A stretch of DNA of 64,000 nt, from the NCBI GenBank assembly GCA_013368315.1, contig JAACJM010000132.1:166700-230699 (forward strand), written 5' to 3'. The position numbers were made by a program, and so were the translations under genes. Below are positions 10,077-20,352 of the stretch, piece after piece; the stretch's first letter is position 1; the number at the start of each line of letters is the position of its first letter. A model generated the notes under the pieces. That model saw only the letters and a list, made by a program, of their open reading frames with translations. It was not told where the DNA came from and searched no databases. This stretch comes from Tetrapyrgos nigripes (lineage: Eukaryota; Basidiomycota; Agaricomycetes; Agaricales; Campanellaceae).

Positions 10077-13000
10077 ATGTCTGATAGCACTGGAAGTTTT
10101 GGAACTACCATCACCGGTGGCATCCAGGACATCTCCGCCTTACTTCCCCTGCTAGGAACTGAGCAGTGCGAGGAGCACGTCAGTTCCGGCTTGACCAGAG
10201 GTTACTTCTACGTCGCTGCTACTCCTTTGTCCATCTTTGGCAGCCTCGGATTAGCTAGGGCTGCGTTCAAAGCTCTGGTTGCGAGCATCTACATCCCCTC
10301 TTGGAATTTCCATGGCGCACGGATATTGGCCGATGCTGGGTTTTGGGGAGCGGGGGATAACCTACCGTTGATCCTTCTTGACAAGGAAGTGTCACGGGAG
10401 AAAGAGGAGGCTACTGTCGAGAAGTCGGAGGTACCACTGGTATGGGGAGCGCCGTTGAAGCGCCGTAAACCTCAGAAACAAGGAGATAACACACCACCCC
10501 CTCAGTATCTTGCCGCTTCCCGCCTTCACTCACTCCTCAAAGACCTCCGCGTTCAGGAGGGCACCAATATCACCGTCCGTACTCGCTACACCGAATGGAA
10601 TCTGTTCATGATCGCCTTTACGGCCGTTTCATGCCTCCTTAGCATTGTCCCATATATCTATCTCAACACAAATAACAAACTTCCGCCCTTTACTCGTTGG
10701 GCCTTTCCTATCACCAGGGCACTTGGTGGCTTTCTCTGTGCTACCATGATCCCATTGATCATCGAGGTACGATTACGTGTCATAGTCGAGGAACAGCTTC
10801 GAAAACGCGCCACAAAAGAACCAGAACCCGAACTTCAGATTGCCTCCCAGACCCCCGGCGTATCGGATAATACACCTCCGGTTCATCAGAACGGACAACT
10901 TCACCGCTGCCTCTTGATTTTTCAAATCCTTTTGTTCTTCGGGGTGGTCGGTTCAGTGGCCGGCTACGTCGGTTGCTTCACCGTCGTCCAGAATTCCTCG
11001 AAATCTCTGGCTACCTTGAGCTGGCTTCTTTTGGAAGCCGGGCTCTCGATTATCCGTATAATTCTGTGGGGTGTAAATCCAGGATATGACGATGCACCTC
11101 CATTTTCCCTCTCCATCAAACTCAGTGACAATCCTCTCTTGCCTACCTGCAATAGATTTGGATCTGAGCTAGGTATAGAAATAGCAAAAGACCGCACAGA
11201 ACGGATGGCTGTACTAGCTCAATTTGTGCCTGAGGGATTTGGATCTGAACTAGCTACAGAGAAAGAGTGCACACTACCGATGGCTCGAGCAGATGACTTT
11301 CTGCCTGAGCTCACATCATATGTGGGTCAGGTGGAACACTTCAGTGATCCTCGGTATGCTCTATACTACACTCTCACTTGCAAAAGTGAAAGTGACCAGA
11401 GACTACTACTCTATATCACTGTCTTTGACTTGACAGAACGCACTGGTTGGATATATACATGTGCACCCCCCTCCTCTCCCTCTTCTGCTCCCTCATCATC
11501 AGCCACATCCCCCCCTACCTTCAAAATCCTCCGTGCCCGATCAGTTGACGTTGACGAGCATAATGTCCCACAGGCAAAGATAGACATTCCAAAACGAGGA
11601 ATTCGTCCGCTAAGACATGACATAGAAGAAAGGGTTAAAGTGCATTACCTGTCTATCATGGACCAGTTGATATTACGATTTGGCGACAAACATATTCGAC
11701 AGGAGGGGCCTCTTGCCCACAGGCATGGTATCACAATTCCCCATCGTATCCCCCTTGAACATGGTTGTGAAACGCTCTTCACAAAGTGGACTCTGATGAT
11801 GCGTAATACAAGAAGTCAGCGGTTACAATATGAGGCCGATAGGCAGCGTGTCATGGAAGCAGTCAAAGGAAAGTTAGAAGATGGAGCATGGCACGATGGC
11901 TTGTCTTACCTCAACTTCTCATCCAAATGGAGGAAAATTGAGAAGAAAGTTCTCGAATTGTACCGTGACATTAATGACGACATTGTAGTGTGCACCACCT
12001 GGCTCAGAGTGAGATTGACATCTCTAGGGGAGAAGGAACAGATGGTGATTCGGGCGTTGAATAATTACTGTATTGATATGGAGAGGGGACTTTTGGAGGA
12101 AGTTCATTGCTGGGAGCGCAAATTGTGGGACTGTCATCAGCAGATGACCAAAGAACTTGACAGTGACCGCCTGAAGGAACAGGCAGTCTGTGATTGGAGT
12201 ACAAACTCATGGAACCGGCTGAATCACCAAGTCCGTTGTATGGAAGAAAGAGCGAAAAAGATGGAGCATCAACTCAACTGGCATAAACTTCGGGATGATT
12301 GGGATTGTCTTATAGAGAGCATGACCAGCGAGAATCCAAGCCGAGACTTCAAAGTTTCTTCAGATGGTTACAGAAACTTCTATCTCGATCCACTTGCTGA
12401 TCGAATACATTCTATCATGAAAAATCTCCGACAGCAGCTACTCCAATGTCGCACCAGCCTTAATCTCCAAAGCAGCCAATCACTGTTTGGATGTAGGATG
12501 ATAGACCTGCTCGAGCTCAGTCTTACTCGAAACAGGCTGAAGATCCAGGACAAAGTTGTTTCCAGTCTGGGCGTTGATAGAGTTCTCAAGGCTATCAACG
12601 AGAACCCATTCAAAGATACAATTTTGCAGGTGGAATTTCGGGACATTACGGATTTCGACACCTTCGTCAAGCTTGCAGCTGTTGTCAATGACATGCCAAG
12701 GTTGACGTCCATTGGTTTCCTCCCCTTGCAGCGACCAATTACAAAGGAGATGGCTGCTATCCTGCGTGAAATCAGGCGTGCAAGGGGCCATAGTATCCAG
12801 ATCTATGTTGATTGGAAGTGGGATCAATGGGAGGAAACTCCAGCAGTGGAGATAGCTCAAGAGACCTCGCCTAGTATCTCCCTGTGGGGTTTTACTGCCT
12901 CTGGCAATTTCGACGAAATGACGGCAATGAAAGACAAGTCACGAATCACTCTCAATTTCCGGGCTCCAACGGAAAGCAATGTGGTACTGAAGATCATTCA

Positions 13001-13268
13001 CAAGTACTTCTTTTCTCAAGGCACCAGTATAACCATCACCAGAGACAAGAAAAGTCTCATGGAGGTCCCCGTTGAACACAGAGCTGAATGTTACACGGAG
13101 ACGATAGAGCTGAAGCCACAGGAACATTTTGCTCCAGGAGTTTACAACACTATGGAGTTGACTGTTACTAGATGGAACTACATCTTGCAGAGCCTGGAGC
13201 TTGCCGCCGAAGATGGAATACTGCTATTATCGATGCCTTGGAGAACCGAGGGAGGAACAAAGCAGTGA
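10077..13268 (+). CDS. Large multi-pass membrane protein, uncharacterised basidiomycete family
   Basis: 1063 residues in one exon. I chose ATG 10077 because the in-frame codons upstream lie in an intron. The N-terminus carries a conserved-looking block (ISALLPLLGTEQCEEHV then a hydrophobic ATPLSIFGSLGLARAAF), a pattern I associate with large uncharacterised membrane proteins of Agaricomycetes. Membrane segments can be seen near residues 175-200 (WNLFMIAFTAVSCLLSIVPY), 210-235, 280-305 and 315-340. The remaining about 700 residues are hydrophilic and Trp/Arg-rich, with helical stretches about 540-760. No catalytic motif was recognised. It is uninterrupted, unlike every transposon gene nearby, so it is the best candidate for an active host gene in the window. 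Function unknown. Confidence 0.8.
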   Translation: MSDSTGSFGTTITGGIQDISALLPLLGTEQCEEHVSSGLTRGYFYVAATPLSIFGSLGLARAAFKALVASIYIPSWNFHGARILADAGFWGAGDNLPLILLDKEVSREKEEATVEKSEVPLVWGAPLKRRKPQKQGDNTPPPQYLAASRLHSLLKDLRVQEGTNITVRTRYTEWNLFMIAFTAVSCLLSIVPYIYLNTNNKLPPFTRWAFPITRALGGFLCATMIPLIIEVRLRVIVEEQLRKRATKEPEPELQIASQTPGVSDNTPPVHQNGQLHRCLLIFQILLFFGVVGSVAGYVGCFTVVQNSSKSLATLSWLLLEAGLSIIRIILWGVNPGYDDAPPFSLSIKLSDNPLLPTCNRFGSELGIEIAKDRTERMAVLAQFVPEGFGSELATEKECTLPMARADDFLPELTSYVGQVEHFSDPRYALYYTLTCKSESDQRLLLYITVFDLTERTGWIYTCAPPSSPSSAPSSSATSPPTFKILRARSVDVDEHNVPQAKIDIPKRGIRPLRHDIEERVKVHYLSIMDQLILRFGDKHIRQEGPLAHRHGITIPHRIPLEHGCETLFTKWTLMMRNTRSQRLQYEADRQRVMEAVKGKLEDGAWHDGLSYLNFSSKWRKIEKKVLELYRDINDDIVVCTTWLRVRLTSLGEKEQMVIRALNNYCIDMERGLLEEVHCWERKLWDCHQQMTKELDSDRLKEQAVCDWSTNSWNRLNHQVRCMEERAKKMEHQLNWHKLRDDWDCLIESMTSENPSRDFKVSSDGYRNFYLDPLADRIHSIMKNLRQQLLQCRTSLNLQSSQSLFGCRMIDLLELSLTRNRLKIQDKVVSSLGVDRVLKAINENPFKDTILQVEFRDITDFDTFVKLAAVVNDMPRLTSIGFLPLQRPITKEMAAILREIRRARGHSIQIYVDWKWDQWEETPAVEIAQETSPSISLWGFTASGNFDEMTAMKDKSRITLNFRAPTESNVVLKIIHKYFFSQGTSITITRDKKSLMEVPVEHRAECYTETIELKPQEHFAPGVYNTMELTVTRWNYILQSLELAAEDGILLLSMPWRTEGGTKQ

Positions 13269-13477
13269 AGAAGACGAGGATGAAGGCAGTGAAGAAGGTG
13301 ACAAGGAAGGTGACGAGCGGGTGGGTATTGAAGGTGCTGTATTGAGATGAGTGAAGAAGCGGGCACTGCGCCGCTGACAAGTAGCGGATGGTGTAACAGT
13401 CTTCCTTCCTTCCTCATTTTGTCCTTAATCGATGCAGTCATATTTTAATCTCCTTTTCTGTCCTTCCCGTAGTCTAC

Positions 13478-13483
13478 AATAAA
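13478..13483 (+). terminator. Polyadenylation signal AATAAA
   Basis: AATAAA about 210 nt after the stop of the membrane-protein gene, in an AT-rich stretch; likely its 3' end signal. Confidence 0.5.
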
Positions 13484-14429
13484 TGTATAGTACCCAAAGA
13501 AATGATTCAATGTTGTCCGTTATGATTTGGGGTGATGCATGAGTGAAATTCTCTGGTAGTAGGAGAGATACAAACATCTACAAGACTCCATGTCAACTAG
13601 AGTAGCATCTGACTCGGAAGATGCATTATATGCATCAAAGATCCTGCGAAAAAAACCGTACACAAAAACAACACAAAACCGGATGTCAGCTGCAGGCTTC
13701 AAAGTATCGTATACAACGTCTTCCCATTTTCCAGGTCCTTCCATTTTAGAGAATGCTCAAAGCTTTCTGAAGGTGTTATCTTGACAAAAGCAAGGAGAGA
13801 CGGCGTTGGTCCCGGACCAAACATCGAGATTCCGTTGTTCCTCTCTTGTTTCCTTCCTTGCTATTTCTTCTTCGGTACATCGTACGCCCTTTTTAGTTCA
13901 TCTCCGAATAGCCCCTATGCGTGCCCGTTTGCACTTTCCACACACAACGGTTAAATACATATCTACTACTTGAATTATTATACCTAGAGACTGACTTGCT
14001 GAAGACGCGTCGCGTACGCGTTCCCTCCATGCGGCACGTGTCTTTGTTTGGCGAACAAAGCAACGTTGACAACGCCTCCTCCGAAGAATTCGTTCGAAGC
14101 TTTCGCAATGCAGTGCCGACTACGACCACGAGCAGTCACTCTCCCCCCATTAAGATGACATGCGTCTCTAGCAAAACCAAACTATTCCAACCGATCTCAT
14201 TCAAGCAGACGTCGGGTTGGCCTGCGTAGATCCGTTTCAAAGCTGAGGGTTGTTGGGTATAGAGGTTGCGAGGGTTAATCGGCTTTCAATGTCTCTCACT
14301 ACTCAAGCATAACAATGCCACGTCACAGCACAGTACTGCTGGCGTACAGCGTTGGAGAGTCATGCATGCTTCTGTTTGGTTAGTTGGGAAGGAGTGCAGA
14401 GGGTTGAGTGCTTTCATTTTGCAAAGAAC
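13484..14429. other. No gene recognised
   Basis: Only short frames; the longest, 13921-14229 on the plus strand, shows no domain and begins inside low-quality context. No repeat structure seen. Confidence 0.4.
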
Positions 14430-14810
14430 ATGGTGCGTAGTCTAATTTGCTTTCGCCCGGCTATAGTACTTGTTTAACTGGCTTCTCAGTCACCATCTTC
14501 TCTTTCGTCCTACCAGAGCTGCAAGTATACCGTCTCCCTTATAGACCCTCATGAGTCTGACGTCGTTCTGAGAGTGACTTCAATCCTCCCTCTCACCCTC
14601 GTGTGGTCTCTCAATCCGCGATTTACGGCCAACACCTTCCTGACCCTTTTGACTACCGCCGTCGTTTCTTTCCTCGTTGCCTCCAGTCAACCAAACTCTG
14701 TTTCTCGTGGTCAACGAGGCCGTAGCTCCTTACATTCTACATCACCTATCGTCGTCGGGAGTGGTGGGTCTTCTACTGAAGTCAAACAAGACTTGACTTC
14801 AGTCTCGTGA
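14430..14810 (+). CDS. Putative 107-aa membrane protein, two exons
   Basis: ATG at 14430-14432 is followed at once by an intron 14433-14489 (GTGCGT donor, TTAACTGG branch-like, TTCTCAG acceptor); exon 2 runs 14490-14810. The product has two hydrophobic stretches (about residues 30-45 and 50-66, including FLTLLTTAVVSFLVA) and a Ser/Gly-rich tail. I considered a GPI-anchor acyltransferase but none of its hallmark motifs is visible. The TGA may be premature, since exon-like sequence with good introns continues downstream. Unknown function, modest support. Confidence 0.4.
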
Positions 14811-15009
14811 ATGGAGAGCAGAGACAATGTGCTGTAAGGATTTGGATGAGTAGTCTGGCGGGTAGAGGACCGGGTATGGAACTGAGTCCATGTAACCCTG
14901 AAGGGGGGAAGGGGGCAGGTGGGAATAGCTGGCGTGAGCGGTTTGAGGAATTGAGCTGAGGGGGAGGGAGGGGGACCTTTCGGGGTACGAAGATTTTCGG
15001 ATCCATGGC

Positions 15010-15955
15010 ATGTTTGCTGAGACTGGGGAAGAGGTGGTGGGAAAAGGGGGGACAGGAACCGCTCCGGTGGGGACACGTAAACTGAGGGAAACTGCGGCGC
15101 GGGTGAAGGTGGTGGTTGTATGGAAGGAAATTGTGACGGCGCAGTTGTCAGTTATTGCTGACTATGTGGTGAGTATCCTAGTTCATTACCCGCCGCGCAA
15201 AATTTCTCAACCTCTCCCTTTTTTTCCAGAGCCTATCGAATGCACCTTTCTCTATCTGTTCCATTACTCCATCGACACCCTTCCCCCCGTCTCATCCTTT
15301 CGGTCTTCTACACTTCTGCCCACACAATCCTCCGGCTTCCGCTCGCCATTCGTTCCCCATGGCTGTATGTTTCACTGAGAACTTGGAGGCCCATTCTGGA
15401 TCTGAGGTCGGGTTCATTGAGGAAGGAGCCTTGGGCCTCTAGGACGAGATTAATATGTATGGAACGAAGATGGCTGAAAACCGGAAAACCGGTGATATCC
15501 TTGGGTACGATTGCATCGTTTGGGAAGTCTGGGTTCTGAACAATGAACAAGCCAGTAACAGGAGGGTTCGTATAGGAAAGTGTTGGAAACTAGTCGAGTG
15601 AGTTTTCTGATGGTTTTTTTTTCCACTCTAGAAGTACTAACATCCTCGTTGCAGAGCGTATCTCATCGCTCGTATCATCGCCTTCCTGTCTGCTCAACCT
15701 CAAGACCCATTCTCTTCATACCGCTCGCCGTTGTTCCCAACTCCTAGTCTTTCTCAACGTAGAGTATCCATCCCCACTCACCGTCCTATCTGGTTTTTTT
15801 CCGGAACCGACCTCGGTGTCCTTATAACCCTCAACTCATGGGTCGTGTCGAAGGAGAGATTCTGGGTGGATAATGAAAAAGAGTGTAAAGTGGATGAGAG
15901 TGGAGGATATGACCGGAGAGTCTCGTCGTCTGCGGTTTTGCCGGTCTAGTGTCAC
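15010..15955 (+). pseudogene. Exon-like region with two good introns, unknown gene
   Basis: Introns at 15169-15229 (GTGAGT donor, TTTTTTCCAG acceptor) and 15598-15654 (GTGAGT donor, TACTAAC at 15635-15641, GCAG acceptor) are convincing. The frame after the second reads through 15655-15949 (a stretch SYRSPLFPTPSLSQRR is typical). Between the introns the frame is broken by stops, and linkage to 14430-14810 cannot be decided by eye. Probably a decayed or multi-exon membrane-protein gene. Confidence 0.35.
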
Positions 15956-16790
15956 GTCTCCCCGAGAGACTCACTTTCCCTCGCTTGAGTCATCCTTTAT
16001 CTGCGGTCTTTCTAGGTGTCTTCAAGCGTTGATCTTCCTTCGCCCACAGACTATGTACCCTTGGCACCTTTCCTCAACCTACTACCAACGCCTTCGGGAG
16101 GGATGCAACCTCACTATCGCTCAAACCCTGGGATATCAGACAAGTGGTTCCGTGGGTTAGATGGGAGGAAATACGGGGACTGAAGAGTCGAGAGTGGAGA
16201 GAATTCGCAGAAAAAGCAATGGTTCGTCTTTTCTGGTTTTGTTCTTTACACTCTCGCACAACTCACGTCTTCTCTAGAATACCCCACTTCTTAACCTCAA
16301 ACCTCCATCGATTACCTGTTCCGCCCCTCGGATATCTTCCACTCTGGATCTTCTTGGGTCGCCAGTCGCCAGACTGATTACATACGAGTTATAATACCAC
16401 TTTTTCAAATCCATTTTCGACGTCGCTAGGTCCAAGTACGCCTTGGGGGAGGAAACGGAGCTGGGCAGGAACACTGAAGGGTGGAGGGTGGATTTTTTTC
16501 TTTGTCTGAAGCGCGCACGGTGTGTAGACCGCTTTCATCGGTGTAGCTCTCTGGCTGACGTTTGTCCTTTTCAGTCACCGTCATGTCTCAGGCTAGTGTT
16601 TGGATGGTGTAGGATGCGGTGCTTGTCGCAAGTAGGCGTCAAGCGTGGTTTACAGTGCGGGGTATGTATAATATGGCGTTTTGCTGGGTATATCCCTGAC
16701 ACTGTATGTTTCAAGTCGTTTTCTGATTCTCCTTTTCAGCAGACGGACTGAATTCTCTTTGTAGACTTCACTTGGTACCAGCGCTTTTGT
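15956..16790. other. No gene assigned; possible further exons
   Basis: Several short frames with pyrimidine tracts and possible acceptors, but no consistent exon chain. Nothing else seen. Confidence 0.3.
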
Positions 16791-17081
16791 ATTCATATTT
16801 GAGCTCTGTAAACGTCTACGCACCTAAGGAATTGAGATGTCGAGAACGAAGGGAAACACTAAAGCGTAGCCTGAGTCGAAATATTTATGGTCCTGATGAT
16901 ATGTGCAATGCAAGGCGTGAGTTTAGTCTTCCTACTCGTATTTGAGCTCCGTGAATGACTACGCACCTAAGAAATTGAGATGATGAGTGCGGAATGGGAC
17001 ACTGACAACTGAAATGAAGCGTGAGGGATGACTACTAGGTCGAAGTACTTATGGACCTCGTTGTATATATGGGCAATGTGG
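16791..17081. repeat. Diverged tandem duplication, two units
   Basis: Units 16791-16912 and about 16936-17081 share ATTTGAGCTCYGT, CTACGCACCTAAGRAATTGAGATG and, further on, TATGGWCCT with GYGCAATG. Diverged and with small indels, so not recent. Function unknown. Confidence 0.6.
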
Positions 17082-17126
17082 CAGCAGCGACATGAGGAAG
17101 ACCGACGAGTAGGGAATGAAAGTGAC

Positions 17127-17435
17127 ATGTCACGCCGTGACACCAAACCATCACTCAACCCGCGCAATGCGCTCAGAGTCATTACTCGTCTCTTTCTCTT
17201 CGCTTTAGTCACTGGACTCGGGTTAGGAGGAGGATGGGGGGGGGGAATGGGGGGTAATCGGATAGCAGGAGCTAGCTTGGAAGTAAAAGAACGACCGTAT
17301 ACAGTTCACTGATCGCCGGATATTTGAACCCTCCTCCTCCCCAGTACCATTCCCATTCCCACTTCCTTCCACTACCCTCTTCCGGCTGCCTCCCTTCTAC
17401 AAAGACACGTCGCCGACGCTAACGACGTTTCTTGA
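17127..17435 (+). CDS. Putative 86-aa single-pass protein, two exons
   Basis: ATG 17127, intron 17297-17344 (GTATAC donor, CCCCAG acceptor), stop 17433-17435; 170 + 91 nt give 86 residues in frame. There is one hydrophobic helix (RLFLFALVTGLGLGG) followed by a Gly-rich stretch. No family recognised. The KDZ transposon starts only 63 bp downstream, so the gene may have been longer before that insertion. Confidence 0.3.
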
Positions 17436-17498
17436 CAATGAAGTACGCTTCCCCACGAGGCGAACGCGGTGGGTTATGGCTGTTGTGTGAGTTTCGTT

Positions 17499-17763
17499 CA
17501 CCTCATATGACCAAATATCCGGATATACACAAGCGGATAGGCGAGCGTTGATCCGCTTGTGTACAAGGTGATATCGCTTACCTCCCCCAAGTCCGTTAAA
17601 GCTGGGGGACTTGTAGGGAGCAGGAGGTGGGTAAGGGAGGGTACGAGTGCCGGTAGTACCGGGAGGCTGTCGGCAACATGTGGGGGCGGGTCTGAGCGCT
17701 ATCCCGTCGCTTCCCATGAGTCATACTGATGACTCATTGATGGCGACGCGTCATCCCGCCCCT
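17499..17763 (+). repeat. Left terminal inverted repeat of KDZ-1
   Basis: Starts CACCTCATATGACCAAATA. About 90 percent identical to the inverse of 39306-39570 without indels; most differences are transitions. It contains inner inverted repeats: ACAAGCGGAT/ATCCGCTTGT, CAAGTCC/GGACTTG, and paired TGAGTCAT/ATGACTCA motifs. Confidence 0.93.
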
Positions 17764-17863
17764 CTCGTCACTGTCCCGCCCTTCTACTGTACCATACATG
17801 TATAAATAGCACGCAAATACAATAAATTCGCAAAAAAAAAATACAGTGAGTCATTTAAGTCTA

Positions 17864-19998
17864 TCAAGACCTATCAAAGGCAACGTTGAGGACAGAGGTA
17901 GCAGTGTTACCTGCTTCTTCCTCCTCTTCCTCCCCCCCCTCCTCCTCCCACTCCTCATCTCCTTCTCCCTGTCTAATACTGTTCTCCGGTTGCATGAATT
18001 GGTGATCATTGCTGAATGCGGTCTGCCGACGTAATCCCTTCCCAGCTACAAAAAATCTGGTGTTTTGAGGGTCGAATCCTTGAAGCTTGTGGATTCCACG
18101 AAGCCGAGTACGGTGAAGGTTGTTAAAGCGTCCTCGTTCTAAACGATACATGTGTATCTGGTACGCAAGGGCTGGATCGGTGTGGTTCACATAGGACTCC
18201 ATGGCGGTCAAGAAGTCCCTTTCCTCCTTCATGTATGTGACTAGACGCTTAATCTCGACATGTAAGCGGTCCAGCTCATTCCACGCCCCCCATATTTTGA
18301 AGTACTGGTTAGCTAGAACTTGGTTTGCAGGTACCGCCCAGGGCTTATCCTGCACATCACTTCGAGTGTCTTTGAGGAAGTCGAGCTCCGATAGGTAGGT
18401 CTTCTCGACGACGTCTTCGTAGGAGAGGGGATCGCGAGGCGGGGTGAGTTTAGCGGTGGCAAGTTTGTACTGATAGACTGCCTCTTGGATGGATTTTGAC
18501 CGTGTCTTGAGGGCTTTTCCTAAGTGTCTTCTATTGTACTCGGATTAGTAACTTAAGCAATGTAAAAAATGATCACTCACCTGTCCCTGCCATATGCATC
18601 TTGGACAGCTCAAAGATCCTTGCCACTACCAGCCCTTCAAGCCTGTCCACCACCTTCTGATACTCATGCATCCTGGATATCTCCTCTGCTCTCTTCCACT
18701 CCTCTGAATCCTCCTTCCACCTCTCCTTGATATCCATCCTCTCCTCCAAGAAGTGGATCTCCCCCAACAGCTTGTCCTCCTTCTCTTGCTCCTGATGTAG
18801 TTTGTGTTCCACTCTCCAGGACTGATCCCTCTTGCTAGGGTCATAGGTTTGGAATAAAGCCCTAGCTGCTTCCATCCGGGGCACAGCATTCCTTCAACCT
18901 CACGAGCTTGTCGTAGAGGTCAATACCGTTCATATCCTCCTCTGCCATCCCCTCCTGCCTTGACTCCAAGTACTGCTTCTCCTCCTCCAGCCAACCGAAA
19001 ATTGTCATTGGGTCTGTGATACCCAAGTCCCGCATCCGTTGGTACACCTCTTACTGCATCTCCAAAATCCCAAGGGCCTGGTGATAGTTGTTATAGATAA
19101 ACTTGCTCACATTTGCATACGCTTCGAAGTTGTTGTGGTGGTACATCCATTCAGAGATCGTCTGTCTGCGGTGGAACTTGCTGGCGTGTCTTGTTGCTGC
19201 TGCAAGGGAATTGGACTGGGAGAATAGCCTCTCTATGACCTTGAGATCCTCTAGGCCAGCCCCACTGATGTAGGTCAAGAGAAAGCATAGCTGGCACCAC
19301 CGGTTATGCGCATGGCCATGAAGAGAACCAATGACAATCTTGAGGCCTTCGTCATTGGCCAACTCCTTCAGCGGACTCTTCTCCAGTGTCTTGTGGAACT
19401 GGCATCCAATGTCGTACCCGCATGCCATTCTCGATGGTGTATGAGGCTGTCCTCGTTGTTGACGGTCCTTACGAACAGCTGTTATAAAGCGATGAAGAAA
19501 CGAAAGCGCGTACTTTCGTCTGCATAAAGGTTAGTACATATTATCAAGTCACAGTGCACAAAACTCACCCTTCACCACTCTTGATCATATCTGCCAACCA
19601 CAGCACGAACATATGCCTACATGCACTGGCAAATATGCCAGTACAGTCATAAATGGCCTGCTCTGCCTCGGTATGGCTGGCCTTCATATTTGCCCACCTA
19701 TCCTCACACACCTTCTTCCCTTCCTTCAGATCCTTCTCCTTCTCCTTCTCTTCCACTGTCTCTTCCATGTATCCCGGAAGATTGGGCCAATTCTTCGGGT
19801 CCCAATTGTCCACTTCCTCCAGCGACAGGAAGTACTCATCATCTCCTGTCCTAGGATCTGGCCTTTCCCTCAATCTTCCTGGTGTTGCTGAGTCCCAAGC
19901 TGGATCTCGTCGCTCCACTCGTTTGAGGGAGTCATTGCCATCCATGGCACACATCATTCCCATTTCCAAGTTGTCCTCGCCCTCCAAAGGATACTGAC
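17864..19998 (-). pseudogene. KDZ transposase of KDZ-1, catalytic and C-terminal part
   Basis: This is the 3' part of a gene that starts at 32056; the gypsy element at 20004-31034 separates the two. Visible KDZ features: the CPAC..LEGE cysteine pair straddling the insertion, MDGNDSLKR, the CRHMFVLWLADMIKSGE block, catalytic-core GYDIGCQF and GSLHGHAHNR, GLEDLKVIERLFSQSN, and a long helical tail ending in an acidic stretch near 17900. An intron near 19514-19561 (GTGAGT, TACTAAC, GCAG) keeps the frame. Damage: TAA at 19049-19051, a frameshift near 18885, and a doubtful splice near 18580. The protein would cut and paste the element by binding its inverted repeats. Confidence 0.9.
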
Positions 19999-20003
19999 AT
20001 GCT

Positions 20004-20260
20004 TGTAGTAGTTAACTCTCCTTATTCACTCTCCTCACTCTCCTTACTCACATCTCCACTTTCCTCTACGCCTTAGACACTCCTCGACTCCTACTTCGAC
20101 TCCTACGCTCCTTACTGGTTCTATTTTCATCATAGTACTCCTTTTAGCATTAGTATTTATACTTAGGCTTTTCGTAGTATTTTCCTCAGTCAAATCAACT
20201 CTTATTTCATTCTAAAGTCGTTTCTAAGTCTACTAAAGGGATCTGTCCAAGTCCCTTACA
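20004..20260 (+). repeat. 5' LTR of gypsy copy B
   Basis: 257 bp, TG..CA ends, rich in CTCCTTACTC repeats. Confidence 0.95.
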
Positions 20261-20352
20261 GTTTGATTTGACTTCTTTTTTGAAAAAATCGGCTCAACTT
20301 ACTCTCTTTTACGCCCTCTCATCTCTCTCTCTCACACTACTCCTATTCCATC

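Noticed and set aside
14430..15955. GPI-anchor inositol acyltransferase (GWT1-like)
   Set aside because: Hydrophobic pattern suggested it, but hallmark motifs of that family could not be found in any frame.
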